Origin: an uncultured Lachnospiraceae bacterium
GTDB taxonomy: Bacteria; Bacillota; Clostridia; Lachnospirales; Lachnospiraceae
Reading direction: 5' to 3'
Assembly: GCA_934434905.1 (NCBI GenBank)
Contig: CAKSAI010000052.1
Span: 1 to 14,630, forward strand
DNA: 14,630 bases
A program made the position numbers and the translations under genes. Of this stretch, positions 6,601 to 13,923 are shown piece by piece (position 1 is the stretch's first letter; each line of letters opens with the position of its first letter). Under the pieces are notes generated by a model. It was not told the origin of the DNA. It made no database searches and worked only from the letters and a program-made list of their open reading frames with translations.

Positions 6601-7782
6601 CTATGCTTCCACCACAATGGTCTCCACACTGTCAATCGCTTCCTGAACCAGTTCATCAATCTTCTCCGCCAGCTTCTCCTCCGAACGCCTTATAACCTTC
6701 AGATTCGGCTTCGTCACCGGATGCTTGGCCACAAAGATGGTGCAGCAATCCTCAAATGGCAGAATAGATGTCTCATAGGTTCCGATTCGTTCCGACACAT
6801 CCACGATCTCCTGCTTGTCAAAGCCGATCAATGGCCGATACACCGGCATGGTACAAACCTCATTGGTGGATGCCAGCGACTGCATCGTCTGGCTGGCTAC
6901 CTGCCCGATGCTCTCTCCGGTGATCAGTCCCAGGCTTCCCATCTCCTTGGCAAAATTCTCAGCGATCCGCATCATATAACGACGCATGATGATTGTCAAC
7001 TCGTCATGGGGGCATTTTTCATAAATATACAACTGAATATCGGTAAAATTCACTACCTTCAGGTTGATCGGCCCTGTATACTTCGCCACAAGCTTCGCCA
7101 GATCAATGACCTTCTGCTTCGCCCGCTCGCTGGTATAGGGCGGCGCATGGAAATAGGTGGCATCGATCTGCACACCCCGCTTGGCTATCATATACCCAGC
7201 CACCGGACTGTCAATTCCGCCAGACAGAAGCAGCATAGCCTTTCCTGCAGTGCCAACCGGCATTCCACCCGGTCCCGGAAGGATCTCTGAATAGATGCTG
7301 ATCTTCCCGCGAATCTCAATATTTACCATGATATCCGGGTGGTGCACATCCACCTTCATTTCCGGGAATGCCTGAAGGATCTTCTCGCCCATGACCGCGT
7401 TGATCTCCATGGACTCCATGGGGTAATCCTTCCGGCCCCGTCTTGCATTTACCTTGAAGGTTTTATTCTTATCTGGATAACGGGCAGAAAGATAGGCGAT
7501 CACGTCAGCGCAGAGCTTATCAAAGCCCTCATCCTCCACCAGCACTACCGGACAGATTCCAACAATACCGAATACATGCTGTAATCTTTCAAGTACCTCT
7601 TCGTAATCGTAATCGGTAAGTGCCTCCACATAGATCCTGCCCTGTTCCTTGGAGATAAAGAACTCCCCCTCCGCTGGCTTCAAGGCATATTTGATCTGGT
7701 GTACCAGCGCATCCTCGAACAGATGGCGGTTCTTTCCCTTGATTCCAATCTCTCCATATTTGATCAAAAAAGCTTTGTACAT
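6601..7782 (-). CDS. thiI: tRNA 4-thiouridine synthase ThiI
   Basis: A 393-residue enzyme that adenylates U8 of tRNA and replaces its oxygen with sulfur; in many bacteria it also supplies sulfur for thiamine thiazole synthesis. It has the N-terminal ferredoxin-like and THUMP RNA-binding regions (about residues 1-165), then the PP-loop ATP pyrophosphatase motif LLLSGGIDSPVAGYM (184-198). LPFEDCCTIF contains Cys346/Cys347, which fall where the catalytic Cys344 of E. coli ThiI lies. The protein stops after this domain, so there is no C-terminal rhodanese domain as in E. coli; such short forms are usual in Firmicutes and need a dedicated cysteine desulfurase. That gene lies 14 bases upstream. The start at 7782 has AAAGGAGAG just ahead; the longer frame to 7854 would overlap the desulfurase. 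Confidence 0.95.
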   Translation of the reverse strand: MYKAFLIKYGEIGIKGKNRHLFEDALVHQIKYALKPAEGEFFISKEQGRIYVEALTDYDYEEVLERLQHVFGIVGICPVVLVEDEGFDKLCADVIAYLSARYPDKNKTFKVNARRGRKDYPMESMEINAVMGEKILQAFPEMKVDVHHPDIMVNIEIRGKISIYSEILPGPGGMPVGTAGKAMLLLSGGIDSPVAGYMIAKRGVQIDATYFHAPPYTSERAKQKVIDLAKLVAKYTGPINLKVVNFTDIQLYIYEKCPHDELTIIMRRYMMRIAENFAKEMGSLGLITGESIGQVASQTMQSLASTNEVCTMPVYRPLIGFDKQEIVDVSERIGTYETSILPFEDCCTIFVAKHPVTKPNLKVIRRSEEKLAEKIDELVQEAIDSVETIVVEA

Positions 7783-7796
7783 GATTCTCTCCTTTT

Positions 7797-9050
7797 CTAA
7801 TGCCTGGTATACCGTGCCAGCATTGGCACCAGCTCTTTCAGGGCTGCAAGGCAATACTCCACTTCCTCCAACGTGTTTTCCGTGCTGAAGCTGAAACGGA
7901 CGGTGCTGTCTAAGTACTCCTTCTTCACCCCAATGCTCTTAAGTGTCTCACTGATAGCTGGCTTATTGGACGCACAGGCGCTTCCGGCGGACACATAGAT
8001 CCCCTTATCCTCCAATGCATGCAGAAGAACCTCGCTGCGCACCTTATCGAAGCTGACACTGACGATATGGGGCGCGGCTTCTGCAACCGTCTGCTGTTTC
8101 CCGCCAGACACATCCACTGCACCACCATCGGCCGCCACACCGGGCACATCCACTGCGCCATCAACGGCCGTCACGCCAGGCACATCCGCCACGCCGTTCA
8201 CATGCGCCCACTCCACATCCGCAAGCCCACGGATAAAGGCCGCCCGCAATCGGTACAGGTGCGCCTGCTTCTCCTCAAAATCGGTGTAAGCCTCCATGGC
8301 AGCCTGTCCCATCCCGGCGATTCCGGGAACATTCTCGGTACCGGAACGCATGCCCTTCTGATGGCCGCCTCCAAAGATAATAGGTTTCAGCTTCGTCTTC
8401 TCTTTTACATACAAAAATCCTACCCCTTTCGGGCCGTGGATCTTGTGACCGCTGACCGACATCATATCGATTCCCAGCTTCTTCGGATAGATCCGAAACT
8501 TCCCATAAGCCTGAATGGCATCCACATGGAACAACGTATGCGGATTCTTCTCCTTGATGATTCGCGCCGCCTCTGCAATGGGCTCCACCGTGCCGATCTC
8601 ATTATTCACAAACATGATGGACACCAGAATGGTCTCCTCCGTCACCACCTCCCGGAGCTCCTCCAGAGAGATCAGCCCCTGTTCATCCACTTTAAGCCAG
8701 GTGACAGCAAAGCCCTGTTCCTCCAGGAAATGCATGGTATTTGCCACCGCAGGATGCTCAATCCCGGTGGTGATCAGATGCTTTCCTGCGCGCTGATTGG
8801 CCATAGCCGCTCCGATGATGGCAAGATTATCTGCTTCCGTCCCGCCGGAGGTGAAGATCAGCTCCTTCTCATCCACCCGCAAGGTTGCCGCAATCCGCTT
8901 CCTCGCCTCCCGGATGTATCGTTCCGCCTCCACCCCTTTCAAATGCAGGGAAGAAGGATTGCCATAATCCTCCATAAAAGTCTTCACCATGATATCCCGC
9001 ACGCCTTCTGAGCAGCGGGTGGTGGCTGAATTATCAAAATACGCTTCCAT
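7797..9050 (-). CDS. Cysteine desulfurase (NifS/IscS family, probable ThiI partner) with an internal repeat insert
   Basis: A PLP enzyme of 417 residues that takes sulfur from L-cysteine and passes it on as a persulfide. The PLP lysine is K203 in SGHKIHGPKG, GGGHQKGMRSGTEN (227-240) is the family's cofactor/substrate loop, and the catalytic cysteine is C359 in SAGSACAS. Position directly upstream of thiI, 14 bases away, matches the NifZ-ThiI pairing of Bacillus subtilis, so tRNA 4-thiolation is its likely main task; no Fe-S scaffold gene is nearby. Residues 287-322 are an unusual Gly/Val/Asp/Ala-rich insert made of about three 12-residue repeats, placed between the small-domain strand ending in HVNG and the conserved PHIVSVSF. 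It lengthens the protein compared with typical members of about 380-400 residues. Start at 9050 with GGAGG six bases upstream. Confidence 0.93.
   Translation of the reverse strand: MEAYFDNSATTRCSEGVRDIMVKTFMEDYGNPSSLHLKGVEAERYIREARKRIAATLRVDEKELIFTSGGTEADNLAIIGAAMANQRAGKHLITTGIEHPAVANTMHFLEEQGFAVTWLKVDEQGLISLEELREVVTEETILVSIMFVNNEIGTVEPIAEAARIIKEKNPHTLFHVDAIQAYGKFRIYPKKLGIDMMSVSGHKIHGPKGVGFLYVKEKTKLKPIIFGGGHQKGMRSGTENVPGIAGMGQAAMEAYTDFEEKQAHLYRLRAAFIRGLADVEWAHVNGVADVPGVTAVDGAVDVPGVAADGGAVDVSGGKQQTVAEAAPHIVSVSFDKVRSEVLLHALEDKGIYVSAGSACASNKPAISETLKSIGVKKEYLDSTVRFSFSTENTLEEVEYCLAALKELVPMLARYTRH
8109..8190. repeat. 36-bp in-frame tandem repeat inside the cysteine desulfurase gene
   Basis: On the plus strand, CACATCC recurs at 8109, 8145 and 8181, exactly 36 bases apart. 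The first two units (8109-8144, 8145-8180) are similar over their whole length and the third is partial and diverged. On the coding strand they give 12-residue repeats beginning VADVPG, AVDVPG and AVDVSG. The period is a multiple of three, so copy-number changes would keep the frame. Confidence 0.85.
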
Positions 9051-9072
9051 ACAGTTCCTCCAAAATCTTTCC

Positions 9073-9822
9073 TTACTCTTCCAGATGATATAGCAGGATC
9101 GATAACATCGTCATGCCCGCTGTCTCTGTCCGTAAAATACGATTCCCCAGAGAAAGCAGCTCCACATCCTGTTGAGCCGCCGCAATCTCCTTCTTGTCAA
9201 ATCCGCCCTCCGGGCCAATGAAAACCCCAAGGCTTCCTTCCCGCTTCAGGCTGCCGATCACCTGTCTGGTATGCTCCATTCCCCGCTCATTCTCATAGGG
9301 TAGCAGACGCACATCCAATTCTTTTGCATAATCAAAGGCCTCCGCAAAGGTCATGAGACGCTCCACCTTTGGAATTATGCTGCGCTTCGCCTGCTTGGCT
9401 GCGCTCTCCGCGATAGCCTGCCACCGCGTTCTCTTTGCCTCCGCCTTCTTCTCATCCAGCTTCACCACACAGTTTCTCATAGCCACCGGAATGATCTCAT
9501 ACACGCCAAGTTCCACGGCCTTCTGGATGATAAGCTCCATCTTGTCGCCCTTAGGCAGCCCCTGAAACAGATAGATCCGCACAGGGAGCTCCCGGCTCTC
9601 ATGATCCTGATAGAGAATCCGGGCCGTGACCGCATCTTTTTCCAGGCTCACAACCTCACAGAAATAATCCCTTCCGGGACATTCCCCACCCGGACGGCTG
9701 CTGATCCGTATCTGCTCGCCCGCCTTCATGCGCAGCACATTCTTAATATGATTGACGTCCTCGCCCAGGATCTGTATCTCTTCCGGGCCAACCTGACTCT
9801 CTTCCACAAAAAACTGGTACAT
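9073..9822 (-). CDS. rsmE: 16S rRNA (uracil(1498)-N3)-methyltransferase RsmE
   Basis: A SPOUT-class methyltransferase of 249 residues that methylates N3 of U1498 in helix 44 of 16S rRNA within the 30S subunit. An N-terminal PUA-like RNA-binding domain (about residues 1-75, with HIKNVLRMKAGEQI) is followed by the trefoil-knot SAM-binding domain. Family motifs are LPKGDKMELIIQKAVELGV (89-107), IGPEGGFDKKE (202-212) and LGNRILRTETA (225-235). The start at 9822 was chosen because GAGGAGG lies ten bases upstream and MYQFFV is a typical RsmE N terminus; the open frame to 9903 would overlap prmA. It follows prmA by 50 bases and precedes the desulfurase gene by about 22, so all four are probably co-transcribed. 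The prmA-rsmE order is common in Firmicutes. Confidence 0.95.
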   Translation of the reverse strand: MYQFFVEESQVGPEEIQILGEDVNHIKNVLRMKAGEQIRISSRPGGECPGRDYFCEVVSLEKDAVTARILYQDHESRELPVRIYLFQGLPKGDKMELIIQKAVELGVYEIIPVAMRNCVVKLDEKKAEAKRTRWQAIAESAAKQAKRSIIPKVERLMTFAEAFDYAKELDVRLLPYENERGMEHTRQVIGSLKREGSLGVFIGPEGGFDKKEIAAAQQDVELLSLGNRILRTETAGMTMLSILLYHLEE

Positions 9823-9872
9823 GAAACCATTGCCTCCTCGCACCTTATCAGCGCGAAATCCTTGCTTTCTCT

Positions 9873-10835
9873 CTATGCCTTCTGAGCCGTAATGCTCACC
9901 CATTCCCCCTGATGACAGACCTCCAGAATCTCCAGCCCGGCAGCCTCGATGGCTTTCCGGACGGACTCCTCCTTAAAATCAATGATCCCCGAAGTAATGT
10001 AAATCCCGCCCTTTTTCATCCGAGCCGGAATCACAGGCGTCAACGGAATGATAATATCCGCCAGAATATTAGCCACTACAATGTCATAGCACGCTGTGCC
10101 AACCTCTGCCTGCAGCGTGGTATCATCAATCAGGTTGCCATGATAGAAGCTTCCCATGGCTTCTTCAAGCTGGTTGACCTTCATATTCTCACGGACAGCA
10201 TCCATGCAGACCGGATCCACATCGGTACCGTTCACAAGTCCTGCTCCAAGCTTCATGCTGACAATGGAGAGAATTCCGCTTCCGCAGCCTACATCCAGGA
10301 CTGCGTCCCCTTCCTTCAGATACTTGCGCAGCTGGCGGACACAAAGCTGTGTCGTCTCATGCTTGCCGGTTCCGAAGGATGTACCGGGATCGATTTCGAT
10401 AACGCAACGGCTGCCCTCCGGTGCCGGAGTCTCCTCCCAGGTAGGCCGGATATAGATATCATCGATGGAAAATGCCTTAAAATACTGCTTCCAGTTATTG
10501 ATCCAATCCTTGTCCTCCGTCTCGCCTTCCGTGATAGTACCCGCACCGACATCTATGAACTGTCTAAGCTCTGCCAACTCCTCCTTCACCTGCGCAAGCA
10601 AGGCAGCCTGCTGCTCCTTCGGCTCATCTGCATCCAGAAAGAAACTGACCTTGGCAATTCCTTCATCCGGCGGCAAAACCGGAAGAATATCAATAAACAT
10701 CCGCTCCTTATCCTCGGCAGACAGCGGAACATTATCCTCGATCTGCACGCCGCAGATTCCAAGATCCGCTAAGGCACTGCTGATGAAATCCTCCGCCTGC
10801 GTGGTAGTGGTAATGGTATATTTCTTCCATTTCAT
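9873..10835 (-). CDS. prmA: Ribosomal protein L11 methyltransferase PrmA
   Basis: A class I SAM-dependent methyltransferase of 320 residues that methylates lysines and the N terminus of ribosomal protein L11. The N-terminal substrate-binding domain is followed by IDPGTSFGTGKHETT (148-162), the SAM-binding glycine motif VLDVGCGSGILS (179-190), the acidic residue region TDVDP (204-208) and the catalytic-face motif NILADIIIPL (256-265). The length is normal for Firmicutes. The start at 10835 is preceded by AGGAGA at about nine to ten bases, and MKWKKYTI is a usual beginning; the longer frame to 10895 would run through the promoter. It is the first gene of the operon prmA-rsmE-desulfurase-thiI. 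Confidence 0.95.
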   Translation of the reverse strand: MKWKKYTITTTTQAEDFISSALADLGICGVQIEDNVPLSAEDKERMFIDILPVLPPDEGIAKVSFFLDADEPKEQQAALLAQVKEELAELRQFIDVGAGTITEGETEDKDWINNWKQYFKAFSIDDIYIRPTWEETPAPEGSRCVIEIDPGTSFGTGKHETTQLCVRQLRKYLKEGDAVLDVGCGSGILSIVSMKLGAGLVNGTDVDPVCMDAVRENMKVNQLEEAMGSFYHGNLIDDTTLQAEVGTACYDIVVANILADIIIPLTPVIPARMKKGGIYITSGIIDFKEESVRKAIEAAGLEILEVCHQGEWVSITAQKA

Positions 10836-10866
10836 ATGATTATATCTCCTGTTGTATGCTGGAAAA

Positions 10867-10895
10867 ATTGTAACATGACCGGGTTTGAATTGCAA
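10867..10895 (-). promoter_or_regulatory. Promoter of the prmA-rsmE-desulfurase-thiI operon
   Basis: On the minus strand, -35 TTGCAA (10895-10890), a 17-base spacer and -10 TACAAT (10872-10867). The spacer ends in TGT, which makes an extended -10 element (TGTTACAAT). It lies about 30 bases ahead of the prmA start codon. Confidence 0.7.
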
Positions 10896-10940
10896 TAGGC
10901 AACACTGGAAATTTCTTATGTAAGGGTAACAGGCTCACCG

Positions 10941-10979
10941 AAAAAATCCGCAGCCTCCATACGAGAGAACTGCGGACTT
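10941..10979 (-). terminator. Intrinsic terminator of the CotF-like gene pair
   Basis: On the minus strand, AGTCCGCAG pairs with CTGCGGATT (one G-T pair) across a 16-base loop, followed by a run of six T (10946-10941). It sits about 12 bases after the stop of the second coat gene and about 45 bases ahead of the prmA promoter. Confidence 0.8.
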
Positions 10980-10990
10980 CTTTCATACCG

Positions 10991-11266
10991 TTAAAACTGC
11001 TGTGCACACTGGGAGAACTTCTGCTTTGCTTCCTCCACCTTCTGGGACTGTGCCGGTGGCACCGGATAAAAGCCCTTGGCATGCATCATCTGGAATACAT
11101 CCTGCTGGATCGCCTGTTCTTTATCCAGACAATCCAGGATTGCATTACGCACCCCCTGATGCATACACTCATTTGCCCAGAGATTATAATGCTCTGTGGT
11201 TGCCTTTTCAGCGGCCAATGCGTCCGCCAGTACTTCTTTTTCCGAAAAAATCTGCTGCTGTTCCAT
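10991..11266 (-). CDS. CotF-like spore coat protein
   Basis: A 91-residue helical protein resembling the coat F (CotF) domain: a ferritin-like helical pair around ALAAEKATTEHYNLWANEC and LDCLDKEQAIQQDVFQMMH, then the typical end GFYPVPPAQSQKVEEAKQKF. Such proteins are found in the spore coat of Bacillus and Clostridia, and their presence indicates a spore former. There is no signal peptide and three cysteines are present. AGGAGGAG six bases before the ATG overlaps the stop codon of the preceding gene, so the two genes are coupled (12-base gap). It is the second gene of a two-gene unit. Its exact place in the spore is unknown, and some family members in Clostridia are annotated only by homology. 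Confidence 0.8.
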   Translation of the reverse strand: MEQQQIFSEKEVLADALAAEKATTEHYNLWANECMHQGVRNAILDCLDKEQAIQQDVFQMMHAKGFYPVPPAQSQKVEEAKQKFSQCAQQF

Positions 11267-11278
11267 TCTACGCTCCTC

Positions 11279-11476
11279 CTATCTCAGTTGTGCATACAGG
11301 GACTTGAAGTGCTCCTGATGCTTGTTTGCGATCTCTGTAAATTTCCCTTTTACTTCGGTATCCTGGCTGTGCTGAGCTAACATCTGGAATTTCTTTACCA
11401 GCAGTTCTTCTTCATTCAGAAGCTCATTCAATCCGGTCAGTTCCTTTTCCGATAACTGGTTGTTCATAAGATTCAT
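11279..11476 (-). CDS. Small ferritin-like/CotF-related spore coat protein
   Basis: A 65-residue, entirely helical and strongly charged protein (ELTGLNELLNEEELLVKKFQML, then EVKGKFTEIANKHQEHFKSLY). The two predicted helices look like half of a ferritin-like four-helix bundle, the fold used by CotF-type coat proteins. No metal-ligand set is complete. The gene lies immediately upstream of the CotF-like gene and shares its transcript, which suggests that both are made during sporulation and may assemble together. The start at 11476 follows AAAGGAG by six bases; a second in-frame ATG three codons later lacks a well-placed ribosome binding site. I could not identify a sporulation-sigma promoter with confidence in the 96-base gap upstream, which holds no other gene and no clear terminator for the phosphorylase gene. 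Confidence 0.65.
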   Translation of the reverse strand: MNLMNNQLSEKELTGLNELLNEEELLVKKFQMLAQHSQDTEVKGKFTEIANKHQEHFKSLYAQLR

Positions 11477-11572
11477 AGGACTCTCCTTTGCTCTGTGGCA
11501 TTCTTACACCTTCACAAGGATAGCATTTCCTGCCTGACCGGATTTTAATCATGGATTTTTCGGAAAACTTCA

Positions 11573-13912
11573 CTAATATATCACTTCCCACTTCGTAAAC
11601 TCTGTATCCGCAGGGATAACATTATCTGCAATACGCTTGCCTGCGTGATATATTCCCTTTTCATCACCACGTCGAAATGTAATTTCAAATTCTCTGCCGC
11701 GATAAAGTCTTCTCACGCGGTATTCTTCCCACTCCTCCGGGACATTCGGGCAAATATGTAACCCATCAAATTCAGCCCGTACTCCCAAAATTCTTTCAAA
11801 GCCACCATGTATCAACCAGGCAGGCGTTGCTGTAAACCAACTAAACAAGTTCATTCCAAATCTTGGATTGTCAGGTCCGAAATACACATTACCCGTAACC
11901 CACGGTTCACTCGTTCTGCGCATGTCCGGGTTATCCGGGTGATTCGGCAATAACCGCATAAATGTGTCATATGCTTCTTCTTTCTCTCCCGCTGCAATAT
12001 CCGCACACACCTTAAATGTACCTGCATGAATATAGATAGCACCATTCGCAAATGAACCAGGCGCCTGATTTGAAATCCTGCCGCAAGTCGTATCATTCAC
12101 ATAAGGCGGATAGAGAAGCAACGGTCCGTATATCGTCGAAAGATACGTATGTATACTGCGATATATTTTCTTTATCCTCTCAGGATCATCCTCAATCCCG
12201 GTAAATATAGCCCACGTTTGAGGATTTAAGTATATTTTTCCCTCCGGGCATTTTGAGGAACCTACCGGTTTGCCATCACTCTTAAATCCATAAACATACC
12301 ACTTTCCATCCCAGGCAACCCGATTGACAATCTCCTTATATTCCATACTTCTTTTGCGCAAAATCCTCGCTCTTTCGGTATTTCCCAGGATATCTTCTAA
12401 TTCTGCCAATTTATTTTGAGCCCAAAAAGCCTCCATCGTTGCCCATGCAGAAGTTGCCGTTCCATTTTGATTGATTCCCGCAAGACCATCCAGCCAATCG
12501 CCGTCAAGCATCTTCACAAGACCGTTTTCTCCACGGTTTAGATATGCAAATTCGCACATTTTCCACAGATGTTCTTCAACAGTCTCTTCCATCTCGGTAT
12601 CATAGTATTTCACTTTTATATTTAAAAACGCAACATCCCCTGTTTCCTTAACATACTGTGCGGCCGTATTGGGAGCCCATAACGGACAGTCAATAAATTC
12701 CTGTTCATTTCCCTTTTTCCCTAAATAGGTATCATATACCCGCATAGAATGCCCATCATAATAACAATAACTCAATGCCTCCAGAAATCTCTCTCTGCCA
12801 TACTCTGGTGTGATCATCATTGCCCCCCAGCTATCCTGTAACACATCTCTGTAGCCACCATTATGTGTATGTCGATTGTAACGGTAAGTAAGGCCAAGCT
12901 GATACTTAAGCCATATGTTCAGGAACCGCTCCATATTTTTATCCGGTATGGAACAAGTATTGAAATGAAACTGTTCTTTCCAATACCTAAGGACTGTTTC
13001 CAGTTCCTTTTGGGCTGTTTCCATATTTTGATATTTATCTGTTGCTGCGATCATTTCCTTTTTATTTGTCGATGCAGCAGATACAACTGTTCTCTTTGCC
13101 GTTTCATAAGGCTTCAATAAAATTCCGGAAGATATATTTGCAATAGTATAATGAAAATCGCCATATTCCTCCGGCATACGCTTCGCAGAAATCCGGGTCT
13201 TTTCACATTTTGTTGTAGCAAATTTATTGGTACAGTCATTCACAGTAAACCCGCCATACATCGTATCAAATGGTTTTCCCACATCATCTGCTACGGCGTA
13301 AATACCATTATCCACAAGTTCAGTAAGGGTATGCTTGCTTGGTTCCTTTGTTCCGATACCACCTAAATAAACATGAAAGCTCCATGTCTGTTGGGCATTG
13401 AGCATCAGGTCTCGTTCCCTTCCGGATACATCCGCAACTTCAACCAGCCAGCATTCACAGACATCGTTTCTCGGAACAAATACCTTAAGAACAAACTTTA
13501 TGCCGTTTTCTTCCCCAGAGAATACCGTGCATCCCGGCATAACCGTACATACCACATTGTTGCAGTCAAACAGATTGAATGCATAGCCTGTGGCATTGTC
13601 ATAAATTTCTAAAATTCTTCTTTCATTTGGATGTCGCAGCAGATAAAGTTCCGGATCATGATATCTGGTAACTTTATTATAAAACGTCCCAAAAACGGTA
13701 TGTCCAAAACCTCTGTTCGTTATTTCCGCTGCAAATCTGTCATTATATAACATGTTGATCCATGGGCGTGGAGTATTTTTATCCGTAATCGTATAAGAAT
13801 CTCCGTCTTCTGAAAAAAAGCCAAAAGAACGTGTACGGTCACAATAATCCTCGTAACTTAAGTAATAATCGTTCACAGCAACAGAATATGCCCTTTTAGA
13901 CTCTGTATTCAT
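11573..13912 (-). CDS. GH94-type glycoside phosphorylase (cellobiose phosphorylase-like)
   Basis: A 779-residue protein of the length and layout of GH94 inverting phosphorylases, which split beta-linked disaccharides or oligosaccharides with phosphate into a sugar-1-phosphate and a shorter sugar. An N-terminal beta-sandwich (about 1-290) is followed by a helical linker and an (alpha/alpha)6 catalytic domain. Motifs are NGGYRDVLQDSWG (351-363), DGDWLDGLAGINQNG (470-484, holding the likely general-acid aspartate), LNPQTWAIFTG (562-572), APGSFANGAIYIHAGTF (617-633), RTSEPWVTGNVYFGP (666-680) and SWFTATPAW (691-699). No signal peptide, so it works in the cytoplasm on imported sugar. The start ATG is 11 bases after the stop of the FAD oxidoreductase gene, and the AGGGGGAAC ribosome site overlaps that stop. 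Substrate (cellobiose, laminaribiose, beta-1,2-glucan or another) cannot be decided from sequence. Confidence 0.82.
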   Translation of the reverse strand: MNTESKRAYSVAVNDYYLSYEDYCDRTRSFGFFSEDGDSYTITDKNTPRPWINMLYNDRFAAEITNRGFGHTVFGTFYNKVTRYHDPELYLLRHPNERRILEIYDNATGYAFNLFDCNNVVCTVMPGCTVFSGEENGIKFVLKVFVPRNDVCECWLVEVADVSGRERDLMLNAQQTWSFHVYLGGIGTKEPSKHTLTELVDNGIYAVADDVGKPFDTMYGGFTVNDCTNKFATTKCEKTRISAKRMPEEYGDFHYTIANISSGILLKPYETAKRTVVSAASTNKKEMIAATDKYQNMETAQKELETVLRYWKEQFHFNTCSIPDKNMERFLNIWLKYQLGLTYRYNRHTHNGGYRDVLQDSWGAMMITPEYGRERFLEALSYCYYDGHSMRVYDTYLGKKGNEQEFIDCPLWAPNTAAQYVKETGDVAFLNIKVKYYDTEMEETVEEHLWKMCEFAYLNRGENGLVKMLDGDWLDGLAGINQNGTATSAWATMEAFWAQNKLAELEDILGNTERARILRKRSMEYKEIVNRVAWDGKWYVYGFKSDGKPVGSSKCPEGKIYLNPQTWAIFTGIEDDPERIKKIYRSIHTYLSTIYGPLLLYPPYVNDTTCGRISNQAPGSFANGAIYIHAGTFKVCADIAAGEKEEAYDTFMRLLPNHPDNPDMRRTSEPWVTGNVYFGPDNPRFGMNLFSWFTATPAWLIHGGFERILGVRAEFDGLHICPNVPEEWEEYRVRRLYRGREFEITFRRGDEKGIYHAGKRIADNVIPADTEFTKWEVIY

Positions 13913-13923
13913 AATAGTTCCCC

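Noticed and set aside
6526..7290. Plus-strand open frame of 254 codons opposite thiI
   Set aside because: It starts before the HPr-like terminator and runs antisense through the conserved thiI motifs; no domain is recognisable.
8109..8190. 36-bp periodic repeats that could suggest a CRISPR array
   Set aside because: The units are directly adjacent without spacers, diverge between copies and are in frame within the cysteine desulfurase.
8019..9011. Long plus-strand open frame (330 codons) opposite the cysteine desulfurase
   Set aside because: It is an antisense shadow: the minus-strand gene has all family motifs, while this frame gives a His/Arg/Leu-rich sequence without recognisable domains and without a good ribosome binding site.
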